NCBI RefSeq assembly: GCF_028453695.1
Contig: NC_135781.1
Coordinates: forward strand, 5,654,779-5,718,778
From: Augochlora pura
Lineage: Eukaryota > Arthropoda > Insecta > Hymenoptera > Halictidae
Direction: 5' to 3'
Length of the DNA: 64,000 bases
The notes beneath the pieces were generated by a model, which did no database searches, was not told the origin of the DNA, and saw nothing but the letters and a program-made list of their open reading frames with translations. How positions within the stretch are numbered: the stretch's first letter is position 1; the number at the start of each line of letters is the position of its first letter. Shown here piece by piece: positions 1 through 11,895 of this stretch. Position numbers and translations under genes: made by a program.

Positions 1-113
1 ACTTCCACAGCACTGGATAACATGATTTTTGTCTAACATATTTCAAAATTAAATTATCATAGATTAATGACGAGAAAGAATAACTATAGTGCCTGTCCCC
101 TGAAAGGAAATGA

Positions 114-383
114 AAAAACGAAAGGGAGCTGCAAAATTGTCTATCTTTATACCACGAAATCTACAATGACTTTACAAGAACCAATAAACAAACCAAAATT
201 ACAGATTTTTTAAAGAGGGTAAAAGCTGCAAAAAATTTAAATGAAGAAAAATATTCAGAAAGTGATCGGGAAGAAATTTCTGAAATTAAGATTACATTAA
301 ATGGAAATAATATTTTTTCCATAACTCCACATAAGCAAAAATTGTGTTGCTCATGCGGAATTAAGAAAAATGTTAGGTTTTAA
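114..383 (+). other. open stretch without ATG, possible decayed coding remnant
   Basis: Codons 114-380 stay open for 89 codons and stop at 381-383, in AT-rich DNA where stops should be frequent. The translation is rich in Lys, Asn and Glu and ends with a Cys-rich motif (KLCCSCGIKK) like the tails of some transposases. There is no start codon, I do not recognise the family, and chance is possible. Confidence 0.2.
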
Positions 384-1264
384 TATTTTTAGTCTAATAA
401 CCTATCTACCGTGTTATAGGAGGATTACCTGTATTAAGTCGATCTATTAATTAGCAATTTCGTTCTCATTGCCGGTTTTCGAATTTTCCTTTACAACTCT
501 TGACACTATAAAAATGTTCTAATCATAAATTTTTATACAAACTTCTTCGTTTAAACATATAATAAAAATCATAGAAAGTTTAAATGAATCCTGTCACTGT
601 TATAAAACAGTATAAATAAGTCACTGAAAGTGTTAACACTTTCATGCTAAATACCTGAAAAATTTCGTAAAATTACGGTACTTTGTTTAATCGAATAAAA
701 ATTTCAGAGCAAACGTATGTAGCGCCAATTGCTTATTCAATATTTGTACTACGTGGTTAATTTAAAAAATTTAGAAATTATATTAGCGTAAAATTTTCAC
801 CACTCGGTCATCCAATAATTTAATCTAAAATGGCGAGAATTCCCCTTATTTTACATTCCATTATATTTATATATTCCACCCTTATCTACTCAGCGCGCAA
901 GGGAAAACTAATTTGCCGCGGCGACTCACAGCGGGTGGACACAAACAATAAATTGCACCCAGCTGCATCGGAAGTTACGTCTGACTCGGCCAACTAAAAT
1001 AAAAGATGCGACATTGCAAAACTTCGCGGCTCCGCGTCCCAGCTAAAATAATCGATTAAAAGCAGCTCGTATCTCCGTCGCGTAATATTAAAATGGCTGT
1101 CTAATTTCATTAAAAGGAATTTATCTGTTTTAATTATAGCGGGTTGGCCGCGCGCAACGAGCGCGTTAAATAAAAACGCGGCGTAACCGGCGGAGAGAAT
1201 GCAACCGCGAGAACGATCGCTGGAAAATCGAACGTTCTACCGCAATAGTTATGGCTTCGCTCAC
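384..1264. other. downstream or intronic DNA of the dpr gene, no exon recognised
   Basis: AT-rich to about 880, then more GC-rich. The Ig2 exon ends in a phase-1 donor at 1265, so a further C-terminal dpr exon (stalk plus GPI or membrane anchor) must follow on the minus strand. I could not identify it here, and it may lie left of the window. Confidence 0.5.
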
Positions 1265-3317
1265 CGTTTAACACGTGGATCATGACGCTCGCCGGAGCCA
1301 CCTTGCTCGAAGCGCACGTGTAATTTCCGCTGTCGTCGAGCAGAGCTCGCGTTATCAGCAGCTTGCTGGTGGTGCCGTTTTTACCTTTCTCCGTTTCCAA
1401 AGAAACGCCGCCCCTGCGAAAAAACGGGAAAAGATCGCATGAAGGATGGGACGGTGGCCGGCGACGGAGCGCGCGATTCATCTTCCCTCGAGCCGCTTGT
1501 CCACGGGTACGGAAGTGTATCGGACGAATGTTGCGAACGATAGCGGAGCAAAGTTTGTTACACGGGACACGTGACGCACCTCGGACCGTCGAAATCGATC
1601 GCTGCACCGGCGTGATACCAAGTCACGTTGCTCGGAGGTATATCCTGCGTGTCCACGATGCAAGTCAAGCCGATCGTGCTACCCTTCTTCACGAACACTT
1701 CTTCGGGGCCCGTGATCTTCGCCTGAACGTCTGCGACGGTAGAAAATAGAGGTCGTCGCTTCGAACGCGTATTAGGAGTACACGCGTGTATACGTGCACC
1801 TCGTATACACGTATCTCAACCCCTTCCACTATGATCTCTTTCACGCTGTGTTAATTAGCATTTATTCGTTCTTAATATTTTCTTTAATAGGACCAGACAA
1901 TACTTATTTCTCGTATCGTCTTTATTTAGTTTCGTTTCTGTACTATGCAAAGGAAGAATTAAATTTGATTACGATTTGAAATAAATTAATAATATTCATA
2001 TTTACTAGATCATGCATGAAACATTTGTCACGAGTCCAACTCGTTATTATAGTGCAAGGGGTTCGATACGTGTCGCAATGACATGTGTACCTGTGAATTA
2101 TTTCATGTATGTTTAAATGCACGTGTATCGATTCATTTGTATTACGTTACACATACATTTACACGTTTCCATTTCAATGGACGTAATTTTTAGAACATCG
2201 ATACTAATTCGAAGCTGGAGACAAATTATTTATATCGAAACGTTATATTAATTTTTTTAAGAGCATATGTTATATTTTTAAAAAGAACATTACGTTGCTA
2301 CGTTGTACGTTACGATCTTTATTAAAAAGATTTTTTATGTTTTAAGAAACATTGCATTGATAACATCCATACTCTTGAACTAAGAATTAATACGGATGTT
2401 AATAAAAATGTATGAGTGAAAGTGTAACTAAATATTACATTAGTTTGTTGAAATCACATGATATATGTTTGAAAAAGGATTATGTTAATATATTACATAT
2501 GAAGAATGCATTATACTTATCTGTTAAAAACATACGTTACATGTTCAAGAGCATTACGTTAATCAAAGCCATATTCTCGAACCATAAATTAATAATGCTA
2601 CTAATGTTACTAATGTTAGTAACATTAGTAACCAACCCTGAAAAACTGCGCGTACGTTTAATTATACATGAAATAATCTACGGGTGCACGTGCTCTTAAT
2701 GCGACACGTACTATACGCGCATACGTGTGCACGAATCTCGGTGCACTTGTATTTAAGTGAACGCGAAGTAAAGAGACACGTAGGACTAATAGACAGTGGA
2801 AACAGCACGGAAGCGTGCGGACTGACCAAGAACAACGGGCGACGGAAACTCACCCAAAACTCTCAGCGCGACCGCCCTGTGAATCTTGGGCTCCGTGTTA
2901 ACTTGACACTCGTAGATGCCCGAGTCCCGTGGCTGCACGTAATCTATCTTCAAGTTCCACTCGTCCTTCTCCTGGTCGCCGATTATCGTGAATCTCGCGT
3001 CGCTCGTGTACGTGGCGGACATGGACGTCAGGATGTGCAGGTCCCTCTTCCGGATCCAGGATACCTGGTACAACAAATTCTCGGTGTTCTCATCGCCGGC
3101 GCGTTACGATTGCCTTGAGAGACCGATAAAAGCGAAGCTACGGGAGCCGTAAAAAAAAAGGCAATTTCTCGCTTGAACCAGCGACCGTTAAAAATTACGT
3201 CTGCGAAGAAAAGTGGGTAGTTACGGGGACGAGACGCGTCTCACTCACGGTTCTGTTCCCCAAATTTTTCACACGGCACAAGAGCACGACGGTTTGCCCG
3301 ACGACCGCGGTCACTTT
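1265..3317 (-). CDS. dpr: dpr-family (defective proboscis extension response) Ig-domain protein, partial
   Basis: Cell-surface immunoglobulin protein of the Dpr family, whose Drosophila members bind DIP receptors in synaptic partner recognition (family knowledge). Minus-strand exons fit GT-AG introns and phase: 3317-3249 (VTAVVGQTVVLLCRVKNLG, first Ig strands), 3064-2854 (VSWIRKRDLHILT, a hallmark Dpr stretch, then DSGIYECQV with the second Ig1 cysteine), 1730-1580 (second Ig domain, with VKKGSTIGLTCIV and the core tryptophan VTWYH) and 1413-1265 (GGVSLETEKG, DSGNYTC, then VMIHVLNG). The last three junctions are in phase (1, 2, then 1 at the open end). The ORF-like extension from 2786 to 2853 is read-through into an intron. 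The C-terminal anchor exon is missing. I cannot say which of the roughly 20 insect dpr paralogues this is. Confidence 0.92.
1731..2853. other. dpr intron between Ig1 and Ig2 exons
   Basis: An AT-rich 1.1-kb intron. It contains a TTAA-type miniature element (1820-2061) and a short inverted repeat near 2595-2632 with 12-bp arms TACTAATGTTAC and GTAACATTAGTA. No other exon is recognised. Confidence 0.6.
1820..2061. mobile_element. TTAA-type miniature element, family TTAA-2, copy 1
   Basis: The left end reads CCCCTTCCACTATG; the right end reads GTTATTATAGTGCAAGGGG, its imperfect inverse. Just inside the right end lies the palindrome ACGAGT-CCA-ACTCGT (2030-2044). A diverged copy at 51915-52318 shares the inner TAATAGGACCAGA stretch and the same right end with its palindrome, and a partial copy lies at 33669. 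The flanking TTAA is eroded, and no coding capacity is seen. Confidence 0.65.
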
Positions 3318-3555
3318 CTGAGCAGGATCCTTGTAAAACGTGGTCCTCCTCGTCCCCCGATGAGTTCGTCGTTCCGTCCTCCCGATCTCGTCCTCGAAAC
3401 GTTGCGCCGCTAAAATCGAACCGCCGATTAGCGCCGAGTCGGCAGACTTTTAATCGAAATATTGGTCACCGGTGCGAAAAGACGCAGCTCGAAGGAGCTC
3501 GAGAATGTACATCGGGATCGCCGATCGGGGTTCCGGAAGGCGTGCGCGACTCTAC

Positions 3556-3658
3556 CTTGGTTCCGATGATCGGAGGCCGGTTCGGCGCGTAACAGGTGAC
3601 ACCCGATTCCAAGCAGTATAAGGGCCATGCCGTGGAACGGTGCCATTTTTTTTCTCAC
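3556..3658 (-). CDS. candidate first coding exon of the dpr gene (signal peptide)
   Basis: Two in-frame ATGs (complement of 3658-3656 and 3646-3644) open a short hydrophobic leader, MAPFHGMALILLGIG and on through CHLLRAEPA, that looks like a signal peptide. A GTAGAG donor follows at about 3555. The exon would end in phase 1, while the next recognised dpr exon (3317) begins in phase 0. So either an exon between 3318 and 3555 is missing from my model or this exon is wrong. Position and orientation fit the dpr 5' end. Confidence 0.45.
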
Positions 3659-6600
3659 CTACGAACTACTTTCATTTCTCGGCATCTCGTCGGTTCTACC
3701 GTTTCGCCCGTACCTCCGTGGGGCTGGTTCTGCGCGAGGTGAATTTATCGGCGATTCCAGCAGCGTTCCTCGACCGGTGAACTTTGTTCCTCGTTCCCCA
3801 TCTCCCGCGGGAGCCACGGATTACCATATGTTCCCGGAGATTAATTCCTCTCGGAACAGCGACGACGGACGAATAGCAATAGCGATTCGGGGATGACGGG
3901 TCTCGATATGAAACGCGCCGTTCCGTTTGTCCGGGGGTCGAACGACATTTTTTTCGACGACGAGAGAAAAAGGGAAAGGAAATGATAACCGGGGGTGTTT
4001 TCGGCGGGAAGTAACCGACGAGACGACGCGAGAATATATCCGGGAACGACGCGCTTCGGGAGCGTTCGTGACACTGAAGCCTCTTCCTTTCCCGAGGAGA
4101 TGAAAGTGCGGAAACGGGGGCGCGCCGCTGCCCCGCGAGTGCTGTGCGTTTGCGCGATTCCATAGAAAATATCAAAGTGTACATACAGGGTGCCTGATTT
4201 TAATCTGGAAATGCCAGCTATTGATAAGGTGCACCCCTCGGTATATTTACCGGACCGGCTTTAGATTAATACAAGGAAATTTATTCGCGCACAGATGCGG
4301 TAAACTCTCCGTAGATCGACTTGCCGATACTATAACGTTATCGCGAGGTACGCTCGGTATTTTTCGAAGCGTTTATACGGCAACGCAGCTGGCACAGAGT
4401 TTAACAAAGTCCGAAGTTTTGCGTCGCGCGGAGTGGAATTTTTGTATATTTTTTTTCACAACTTTTCCATGCCTTTCATGTTTCGCGTTCAACTTCCGTT
4501 AAGAATTATTAATCCTTTGCACTCGATATCGTCGAAGCTTAGAGTTAGAAAATTGTTAAAATTCTAATTGTTATATGAGTCGCGTGACTTGATTTCATGT
4601 GAACCGAATGCACTTTGTTATACAAAATGGAAATACTACAAACCAGAAAAATAATTTCAGATTTACAGTTGAAATGACTCCGAGTGCAAAGAGTTAACTT
4701 ATCGACAGGAATTGTAATTTGTCGACAGACTTTTTTAAGACTTTGTTTATTATAAAGTACGATTTGCAAGCTTTCAATCGAGCCCTCAAATAAAGGTATT
4801 GATACATTATTTTTTGTCCCTATGCTTTTTTGAATTCCGGCGAAATCTCAGAGATCTCCGCGCAGCACCATCGCGTGTAGCGGTGAAACACTGAAACGGT
4901 TAGATGAAATTACAGCTAATTTCTGACAACAGTTTCTGCATTTCGATGTTCCCTAATTGCTGCTTTGCGAACTTCTCAGAAAAGCTTCTGCGTTTCGCTA
5001 CAAGTGGCAACACCGTTTGAATATTATGCAAGAGACTTTAACGCAAGGGTGGGGGGCAAAGGGTTGCACATTTGGTCGAGGACCACCGGGGTAAGCTGAT
5101 CAAACGGTTTATAAACTTGAAGCAATGTTACCGCACAATGTGCAGTGATTGGACGAGAAAAGTTGTATTATTTCATTTAACGCATACAAAGCCGAAAAAA
5201 TTCTTTTTAAAATTAATTATTGAAATTTAAAAATTATGATTTCTTTTTAACATCATCGTATACCATCATGGACTCATATAGAGTATTCAAAAACGAATTG
5301 AAAAGGTGTGGAAAAATGTATCATGGCGATAGATTAGAATAGTAAAAAATGAATTACAAATATTAACAAATTTTCAAATTCGATACGACACGGTTTCCCG
5401 TAGTACTATTAATTTCAGTTTTTGCAACAGTTAGTTTTTGCTTTAGTCAATTTTGAACAGAGATAAAAATTAGTGTTCCAAATAAAATAGAATCGCGAGT
5501 CAAATTTCAGTTGCAAGTGAAATTGATGTAATTTTAGATTTCCAATCAGTTGTAGATTCGAAGAAACTTCGATCGTTTTATAACTAAATCAAAATCGATA
5601 ATTACATAAAATTAATGGCCGTGAAGTAATATTGGTATAAAATAGATTATTTAAATAATAAATGACCGCAAAAATAGACTTCGTAAATACGTTCCCGAGA
5701 ATCTTGCGAAGTAACAGATTTTATATTTTGAAGCTTCTTTAAAAATCGAATTTCGCGCCGCGTGCACCTGATGGCGCGGCAATCGAATGGATGCGCGAAA
5801 GAAATAGGACCGCTAACATGATAAAGTGAGACAAGTTACATCATTTGTCGGTGTAAGTTTTTCCTCATGTAGTTGTGCTAATTTCATGCTGATATGCTCA
5901 CTCTCCAATTTCCATCTTTTTCTTTGACTGTGACGGCAGCATTGTCTCGCCAGTAAATCATCAACCAATCAGAGCAAGGAAAATTTCTATACTGACCCTC
6001 CCTAACGAATCGCGCTGCGGTCTCTAGATGTACTGTAGTAGGACCTCATTATTATAAAACACAGTTGCATACATTCGAATTGAACAATTAGACAATTGGA
6101 CTAACACCGTATTGTAATTGTTTGCCAGATAATCGGAATGTATTCTTTGCCAGAATACATTCTGCATGAATTTCGTGCAGCGTACATATATGTGTAGAAA
6201 AATTACTACACCTTTATTGTCCTCATCAATCTATAATATCACGTCTATATATATCTGCCTCTTTATACATAAAGCAACCTACTTTTTAGTTGTAAAACAG
6301 TTACAGAAGTTTATTATAATTAGAAGTAAGGCACATGAAAGTTGAGAGTTTAGTTACTATGTATGCGTTTATTTTTTCCGTAACATGTCGCCGACGTCAC
6401 TGAACTTTAGATGATTCAAATGTACGGATAGTTTGCGCCTTTGGTACGTAACTTTAATTCGACATGGCTTGCAATAAATTTTATATTATTTAAAATGCTG
6501 TTGCACTTTAATTGAGAGCTTAGAAATTAAAGCACATTCTCATTGCTTGTACATAAATAGTAATATCGTGAGATAGTGTTCCCACGTTCATATGTGTCAC

Positions 6601-7085
6601 CTTAACCTTCTTCGTCTTTTTATCAAACCGGCTTTATCGAATTATAACGTTTAACGAACAATACAAATCGCACGTTTATTTTACCTCATTCTTAATTTCA
6701 TGCTGTACGGAGTAAATATATTTGAACGGTAATCAACGCGATTATTTTATTATAATTAATGGTTCCACGACGTGGAATTTGGTATCTAACCCCAAAAAAA
6801 GTGCCCTGGCACTTAACCATTTTGTATCGTAACGTGCCCCGATTTCGATCTCTGATTGAACTGTTCTGATTCCAGAGAAGGTAATTTAGGAGAGCAAAGC
6901 ACTGTAATGTAAAACTGTCGAATACGGAAGCGGTTCGGTAGCGTCGCAATAAATACTCAATAGAGATATGTGTACAGGTAAATAAAAAGTTCGTTACTAT
7001 AAAATTGTTGGTAGTATGGATTAGTCGTTTAATGAAATATTTTAATGGTAACAGGTGCAAAGTAAAAAAATAAAAAATTATTACA
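3659..7085. other. divergent intergenic spacer between dpr and importin-9
   Basis: dpr runs left from about 3658 and importin-9 runs right from 7086, so this 3.4 kb may hold both promoters. The first 500 bases are GC-richer; the rest is AT-rich with no supported exon. One miniature element lies at 4509-4697. I see no clear TATA or core promoter motif that I would defend. Confidence 0.5.
4509..4697. mobile_element. TTAA-type miniature element, family TTAA-1, copy A
   Basis: TTAA (4509-4512) is followed by TCCTTTGCACTCGA. The right end reads CCGAGTGCAAAGAG followed by TTAA (4694-4697). Ends plus a TTAA target duplication indicate a piggyBac-type non-autonomous element. At 181 bp inside the TTAAs it is shorter than the 242-bp copy at 49948-50189, with which it shares the right half (GAAATACTA, TTTACAGTTGAAATG). 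Confidence 0.75.
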
Positions 7086-10000
7086 ATGAGTACTATGGGC
7101 ACTGATGTACAAGGATCTCTGAGGGAGGCCTTGTACGAAACGTTGACCGGTATCCTGTCACCTGATCGGGACACACGTCAAGCTGCAGAACAGAGAATTC
7201 AAGCTTTGGAAGTCACAGAAGATTTTGGCATTCATTTAACAGAATTTGTGGTGAGTCCTGCCGGACTTTTACCTATTAGGCAGCTAGCATCCGTATTGTT
7301 GAAACAATATGTGGAAACTCATTGGTGTTCCATGGCTGAAAAATTTCGACCACCGGAAATAAATCCGGCAACAAAAGAGAGAATCAAAGAATTGTTGCCA
7401 TTAGGACTTAGAGAATCTATTAGCAAAGTGAGTAGATACTATTTAAGATTATAGATATTATATTTAACAGCGATATATATATTACATATGTTTTCTGCCA
7501 GGTACGTACAGCAGTGGCATATGCGATTTCAGCCATTGCTCACTGGGATTGGCCAGAAAATTGGCCAGGTTTATTTGATATACTTGTCAATTGTTTAAGT
7601 GGAGAAAGCGAATATGCTGTACATGGGGCAATGAGAGTTTTAACAGAATTTACATCAGATCTTACCGATACCCAGTTACCTAATGTGGGACCAGTCATAC
7701 TTCAAGAAATGTATAGGATATTTCAAAGTGAAAATGTATGTTCTTATCACGATTCTTGATGTGGTCATTTTGATAATATTTGTTCAATTTTGTAGCAATA
7801 TTCCATTAGAACTCGTGGACGTGCGGTAGAAATATTTACCACGATTACAACATTGGTAGCTGCTACAGAGCTATATCAAAAGGGGTTCACAGAGCAATAT
7901 CTGCAGCCAATCATTCCCATGTTCTGTGAGAAGTTTGTTCAATGCTTACAAGTGCCTGATGGCCCAACCAGCGATAGTGGGCTGAAAACTGATGTTATTA
8001 AAGCTATAAATTGCCTTGTAACTAGACTACCTAAGTATGTGACGAGCTTTTTGCCACAAATGCTGCCGCCCATTTGGAAAACTTTAACTCAGAGTGCAAA
8101 AATTTATCAAGAAGGAACTGTGAACGGAGACGGAGACGATCATGATAAGCAGGTCGACTCCGATGGTAAATCATTGTTGAAATCTTCGCTTAAATTTTGA
8201 CTTGTAGAGTTTCAATTTGTTTTAACTATCTCCTTTTTACAGGCGTGATAATTAACTTCAATAACTTAATAATAGCGATATTCGAGTTCGTTAATTCCAT
8301 TGTGGACCGCAAGCGATTTTCAAACCTTTTAGATAATTTATTAGAGGATCTTATGTACTATCTAATAATCTTCATGCAAATAACTGAAGATCAGATCGAA
8401 TTATGGTCGACGAGTCCGAATCAGTTTGTAGAGGATGAGGATGTGTTCGCCTATAACGTTCGCATTTCCGCACAAGAACTACTGACAGTGAGTTACTGCG
8501 AGAAACGTCAATGCTTTGTTGAAAATCGTATCTCATCCAAATCTTCCAAACAGGTTCTCGTCAATTATTCCGCGGACAAGGCAATTAATGCCTTATGCAA
8601 AGTAATCACGCGGCACATCGAAGCAACCAATGCCTTGCAAAACGCTAACGGTTGTGGTGAAAATAACGAGTCCTGGTGGAAGTTGCGCGAATCTTCATTA
8701 TTGGCTTTAAGCAAAGCCAAACCCGCCGTAGTGGAGAAGTATGCCTCCGGGATGCTTCAGTTCGATATTATTCAATTCTTAGCAACAGTTGTGTTAGCTA
8801 CTTTGAACGATTCAGGTATACTAAGCTTTGGCTTTCTTTCTTTTTTCTTTAGCTAGCAAATGTTCACGTATGGTAACCATTAGGTGCTCCACCGTTACTC
8901 CTTGGTCGCTGTTTATGCGTCGGCGGCAAGTATGCCGAAATAATACCATCGCCATTAAACTCTCAGTTTCTGGAAGCAACTGTTAATGGTTTGCAAGAGA
9001 ATCAACCAGCCTGCATTAGAATCAGTGCGGTGAAAGCTATTTATTGGTTCTGCGAGGCATCGAACACAGAAACTAGCAGAGCTATGGTCAACGATATACG
9101 ATCTCATTTACCACAAATATTCCAAGGACTCTTCAATTTGGCCACTCAACCCTCCACAGAAGTTTTAACTTTGGTTATGGAGACGTTACAAGTCTTAATA
9201 TCGGTAATGATATTTTACATATTGTGCTATCACTAAATGTTACAATTCTGAAAACTAACGGCCTTATTGTACATCCTTTTATAGATGGATGAAGCATTCA
9301 CTGCTTCGGTGGAAAGTAAAGTCTGTCCATTGACCATCGCCATATTTTTGAAATTCTACAGCGATCCAACAATCTTTGAGCTGTGCCAAGATATATTCAA
9401 GAGTCTCACGCAAAACCCGGATTGTATAGGACCGTTGCAAACACGTCTGATACCTACTCTGACAAGCATGATGGCTGTGACGTCCATGGACAAGTCGAAA
9501 GACGGTAAGACGTAGCGGAATCTCGGCTAATTGTGGTTGATCTGTACATTAAAAATAATGACAACAAATATCTTTTTTTTTGCTAACTTTCAGAGAGGTG
9601 TCGAGAAGTAGCTTTAGACGTACTGCAAGTTTTGGTGCAGTACTCTCCGACTCCTTTAAGCAGTACGCTGGTCGAGACTGCTTTTCCTGCCGCGTGCCAC
9701 TGTATCCTAAATTCGCAAGATAACGAGACCTTGCAGAACGGGGGCGAAGTGATACGCACCTACCTATCCGTCGCGGCGCGACAAGTCACGGTGCACCGCG
9801 ACAGTGATGGCCAAACTGGCTTGCAGTATATATTGCAAATAATTGCTCAACTATTGAATCCACAGGTTGATTTCCCTTTCTAGAGCTTATCGTAATTATA
9901 CAAAATGCTAGATAGATTATTTCCTCCATAATGTCGCATTCGATGACCAATCTTTAATGCTAGCTATCTTGCGAATCCTGAAGATATCGTTTGCTTTAAT

Positions 10001-11322
10001 GAAGGACATTGCGAAGGACACTGAGTATTAGAAAAGAATACTTCACGATTTAATAACTTAGATCTATTCTGACGTTTATTCGTAGATTTTAATGCTCAGT
10101 GGACCTCTGTTTGCCGCGCATGCGCGATCATTGATAATGTATAAAAAAAAAATACTAGGTGGCCGATGCTTGATAGGAAAATAGCAGGTTTTCTTGAAAG
10201 AACATATGTTTCAGTCGAGCGAGTTCACTGCCACTTTTGTCGGTCGGCTGGTAACGACGTTAATCAGGAAGGCAGGTGACACGCTGGGCGAGAATCTCGA
10301 CTTGTTGCTGAAAGCCGTGCTGAGCAAGATGCAACGGGCGGAAACGTTGACCGTGGTACAGAGTTTGCTCATGATATACGCCCATCTGATAAACACGGAA
10401 TTCGACGCCGTCCTAAACTTTCTGTCCATCGTGCCCGGCCCTACAGGACAGAGCGCTCTGGCGTTCGTGCTCACCGAGTGGGTCGGCAAGCAACATTTGT
10501 TCTTCGGCAGATACGAACGGAAGGTGGCAACGGTCGCGCTATGCAAGATACTCGAGTTCGGCGTTACTCACGACGACAGTCGGTTGAATGAGATCACCGT
10601 CAAGGGTGACCAAATATTTTCAGGTATGTCAACCAGAAGTATTTTTTATTAGAAGTAAAACGTATACGATGGATAAATAAATTGAACAAAATGGTCTGAA
10701 TTAACATTCGCTACTACTATATCTAGGAAACGAGGAGGGTGTGAGAACTAGGAGCAAAGCGGAATCGCAGCCTTATCAGTGGACCACGATACCGGTGCTG
10801 GCCAAGATCTTTAAGCTGATCATTAATGAGCTGTCGAACGATATGGAAGCGGTCACTGCGAATCAGGAGTCGGACGTTAGTAACAATCTCATATTTATTT
10901 GACAACAACTAGTAAGTGAAAATCTTAGTAGGTAAATGAGTGTATGTGTGTATGTTGACGCGCAGGAATCCGACGACGACGAGGAGGGTGAAGACAACAA
11001 TACTTTCCTAGATCCCGGCTACGAAACCATGTTATGTAAGTACAGTTTGCTCCGATCGTTTCCACGATAATCTCGGTTCGCGTGGTTCAGGGACTCGATT
11101 GTGTTTCCAGTGTTGGACGAAGCTGCAAACGATGCGGAGGAAGGCGAAGAGGATCCGGAGTTGCTGGAAGACTCGATCTACCATTTGAACCTTGGTCAAT
11201 ACATGCGTGACTTTCTGTTGAACTTTTCGACGCATCATTGTTTTCCCGCTTACGTTCAGCACTTGAACATTCCGGAGCGGAAAGTGCTGAGCAGTCTAAA
11301 TATCAACGCATCGTTTATGTAA
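7086..11322 (+). CDS. Ipo9: importin-9 (RanGTP-regulated nuclear import receptor)
   Basis: Karyopherin-beta receptor carrying cargoes such as core histones, ribosomal proteins and actin into the nucleus (family knowledge; Drosophila calls it Ranbp9). Exons: 7086-7427, 7502-7735, 7796-8165, 8243-8487, 8554-8815, 8884-9203, 9285-9504, 9594-9865, 10215-10623, 10727-10875, 10966-11035 and 11111-11322. They sum to 3105 nt, or 1034 residues plus stop, close to the roughly 1040 of human IPO9. Every junction keeps phase. An importin-beta N-terminal domain occupies about residues 25-110 (IRQLASVLLKQYVETHW). HEAT-repeat blocks align along the length with the vertebrate protein (PDGPTSDSG, FVEDED, MQITEDQI, MQNGGE, GENLDLLLKA, GPTGQSALAFV, GVRTRSKA, IINELSN). 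Acidic loops near the C-terminus (ESDDDEEGED, DAEEGEEDPE) match the acidic segment of the family. The start ATG follows an AT-rich leader. Confidence 0.96.
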
Positions 11323-11364
11323 TGGATAAATAGATATATCGATCATCAGATTTTTGAATTTCAT

Positions 11365-11370
11365 AATAAA
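11365..11370 (+). promoter_or_regulatory. likely polyadenylation signal of importin-9
   Basis: AATAAA lies 43 bases after the importin-9 stop codon, the usual position for a compact 3' untranslated region. Confidence 0.6.
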
Positions 11371-11537
11371 ACATGCAAGCTTTTTGTACGACTGTCTTCT
11401 ATGCGCGACCGATATTCCGGCAGGCGATCAGCGAACGGTTCGTTACCGCGCTTGAAACGCCTCTTCCTCACCAGGATCGTTCGTCCTCTTCCGGCCGACA
11501 GTCTGAAGTATTTACACAAAGATTATACATCGTTACA

Positions 11538-11543
11538 TTTATT
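11538..11543 (-). promoter_or_regulatory. possible polyadenylation signal of the PDZRN gene
   Basis: AATAAA on the minus strand, about 350 bases after the PDZRN stop codon. Other weaker AT-rich sites lie nearby. Confidence 0.4.
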
Positions 11544-11895
11544 GTACATATCTACAGAGGCGTATTTTCGTTCTATTCATCGATTCACAGAGAAGGATTC
11601 GGTTCGTGTAAAATAATCTACATACATTCATATGTATACATGTCATTGTATAATAACTATTTACAATCGACCGAAGCGAATGGTCGTTTCAACGATCATT
11701 CCGGATCGTTCCGAGCTCGTTCTGCCGCGCACTCGAAGCAACATTGAGCATGTAACTTGGGAACAATATTCCCGTCACTCGAGATGCGGAAGAACTCGCT
11801 CTAATTTTGCGCGGATTGGACGCGCGAGATAGACGCTAAGAGACAAGAAACTGTAGGCGAGCCGCCAGATTCAGATCGGGACTTCAGCCTTCTCT

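Larger units (their letters stand above)
11323..11895. other. convergent 3' region between importin-9 and the PDZRN gene
   Basis: 573 bp separate the two stop codons, and the two 3' untranslated regions face each other. AATAAA at 11365-11370 serves the plus strand. TTTATT at 11538-11543, read as AATAAA on the minus strand, could serve the PDZRN transcript. Open frames here are not supported as genes. Confidence 0.6.

Noticed and set aside
4186..4240. Second CAGGGTG-type element near CAGGGTGCCTGATTTT
   Set aside because: Too short a match and no partner end; probably chance.
8197..8856. Single 219-codon importin-9 exon
   Set aside because: It includes intron sequence at both ends and the 66-nt internal intron; homology and GT-AG sites divide it.
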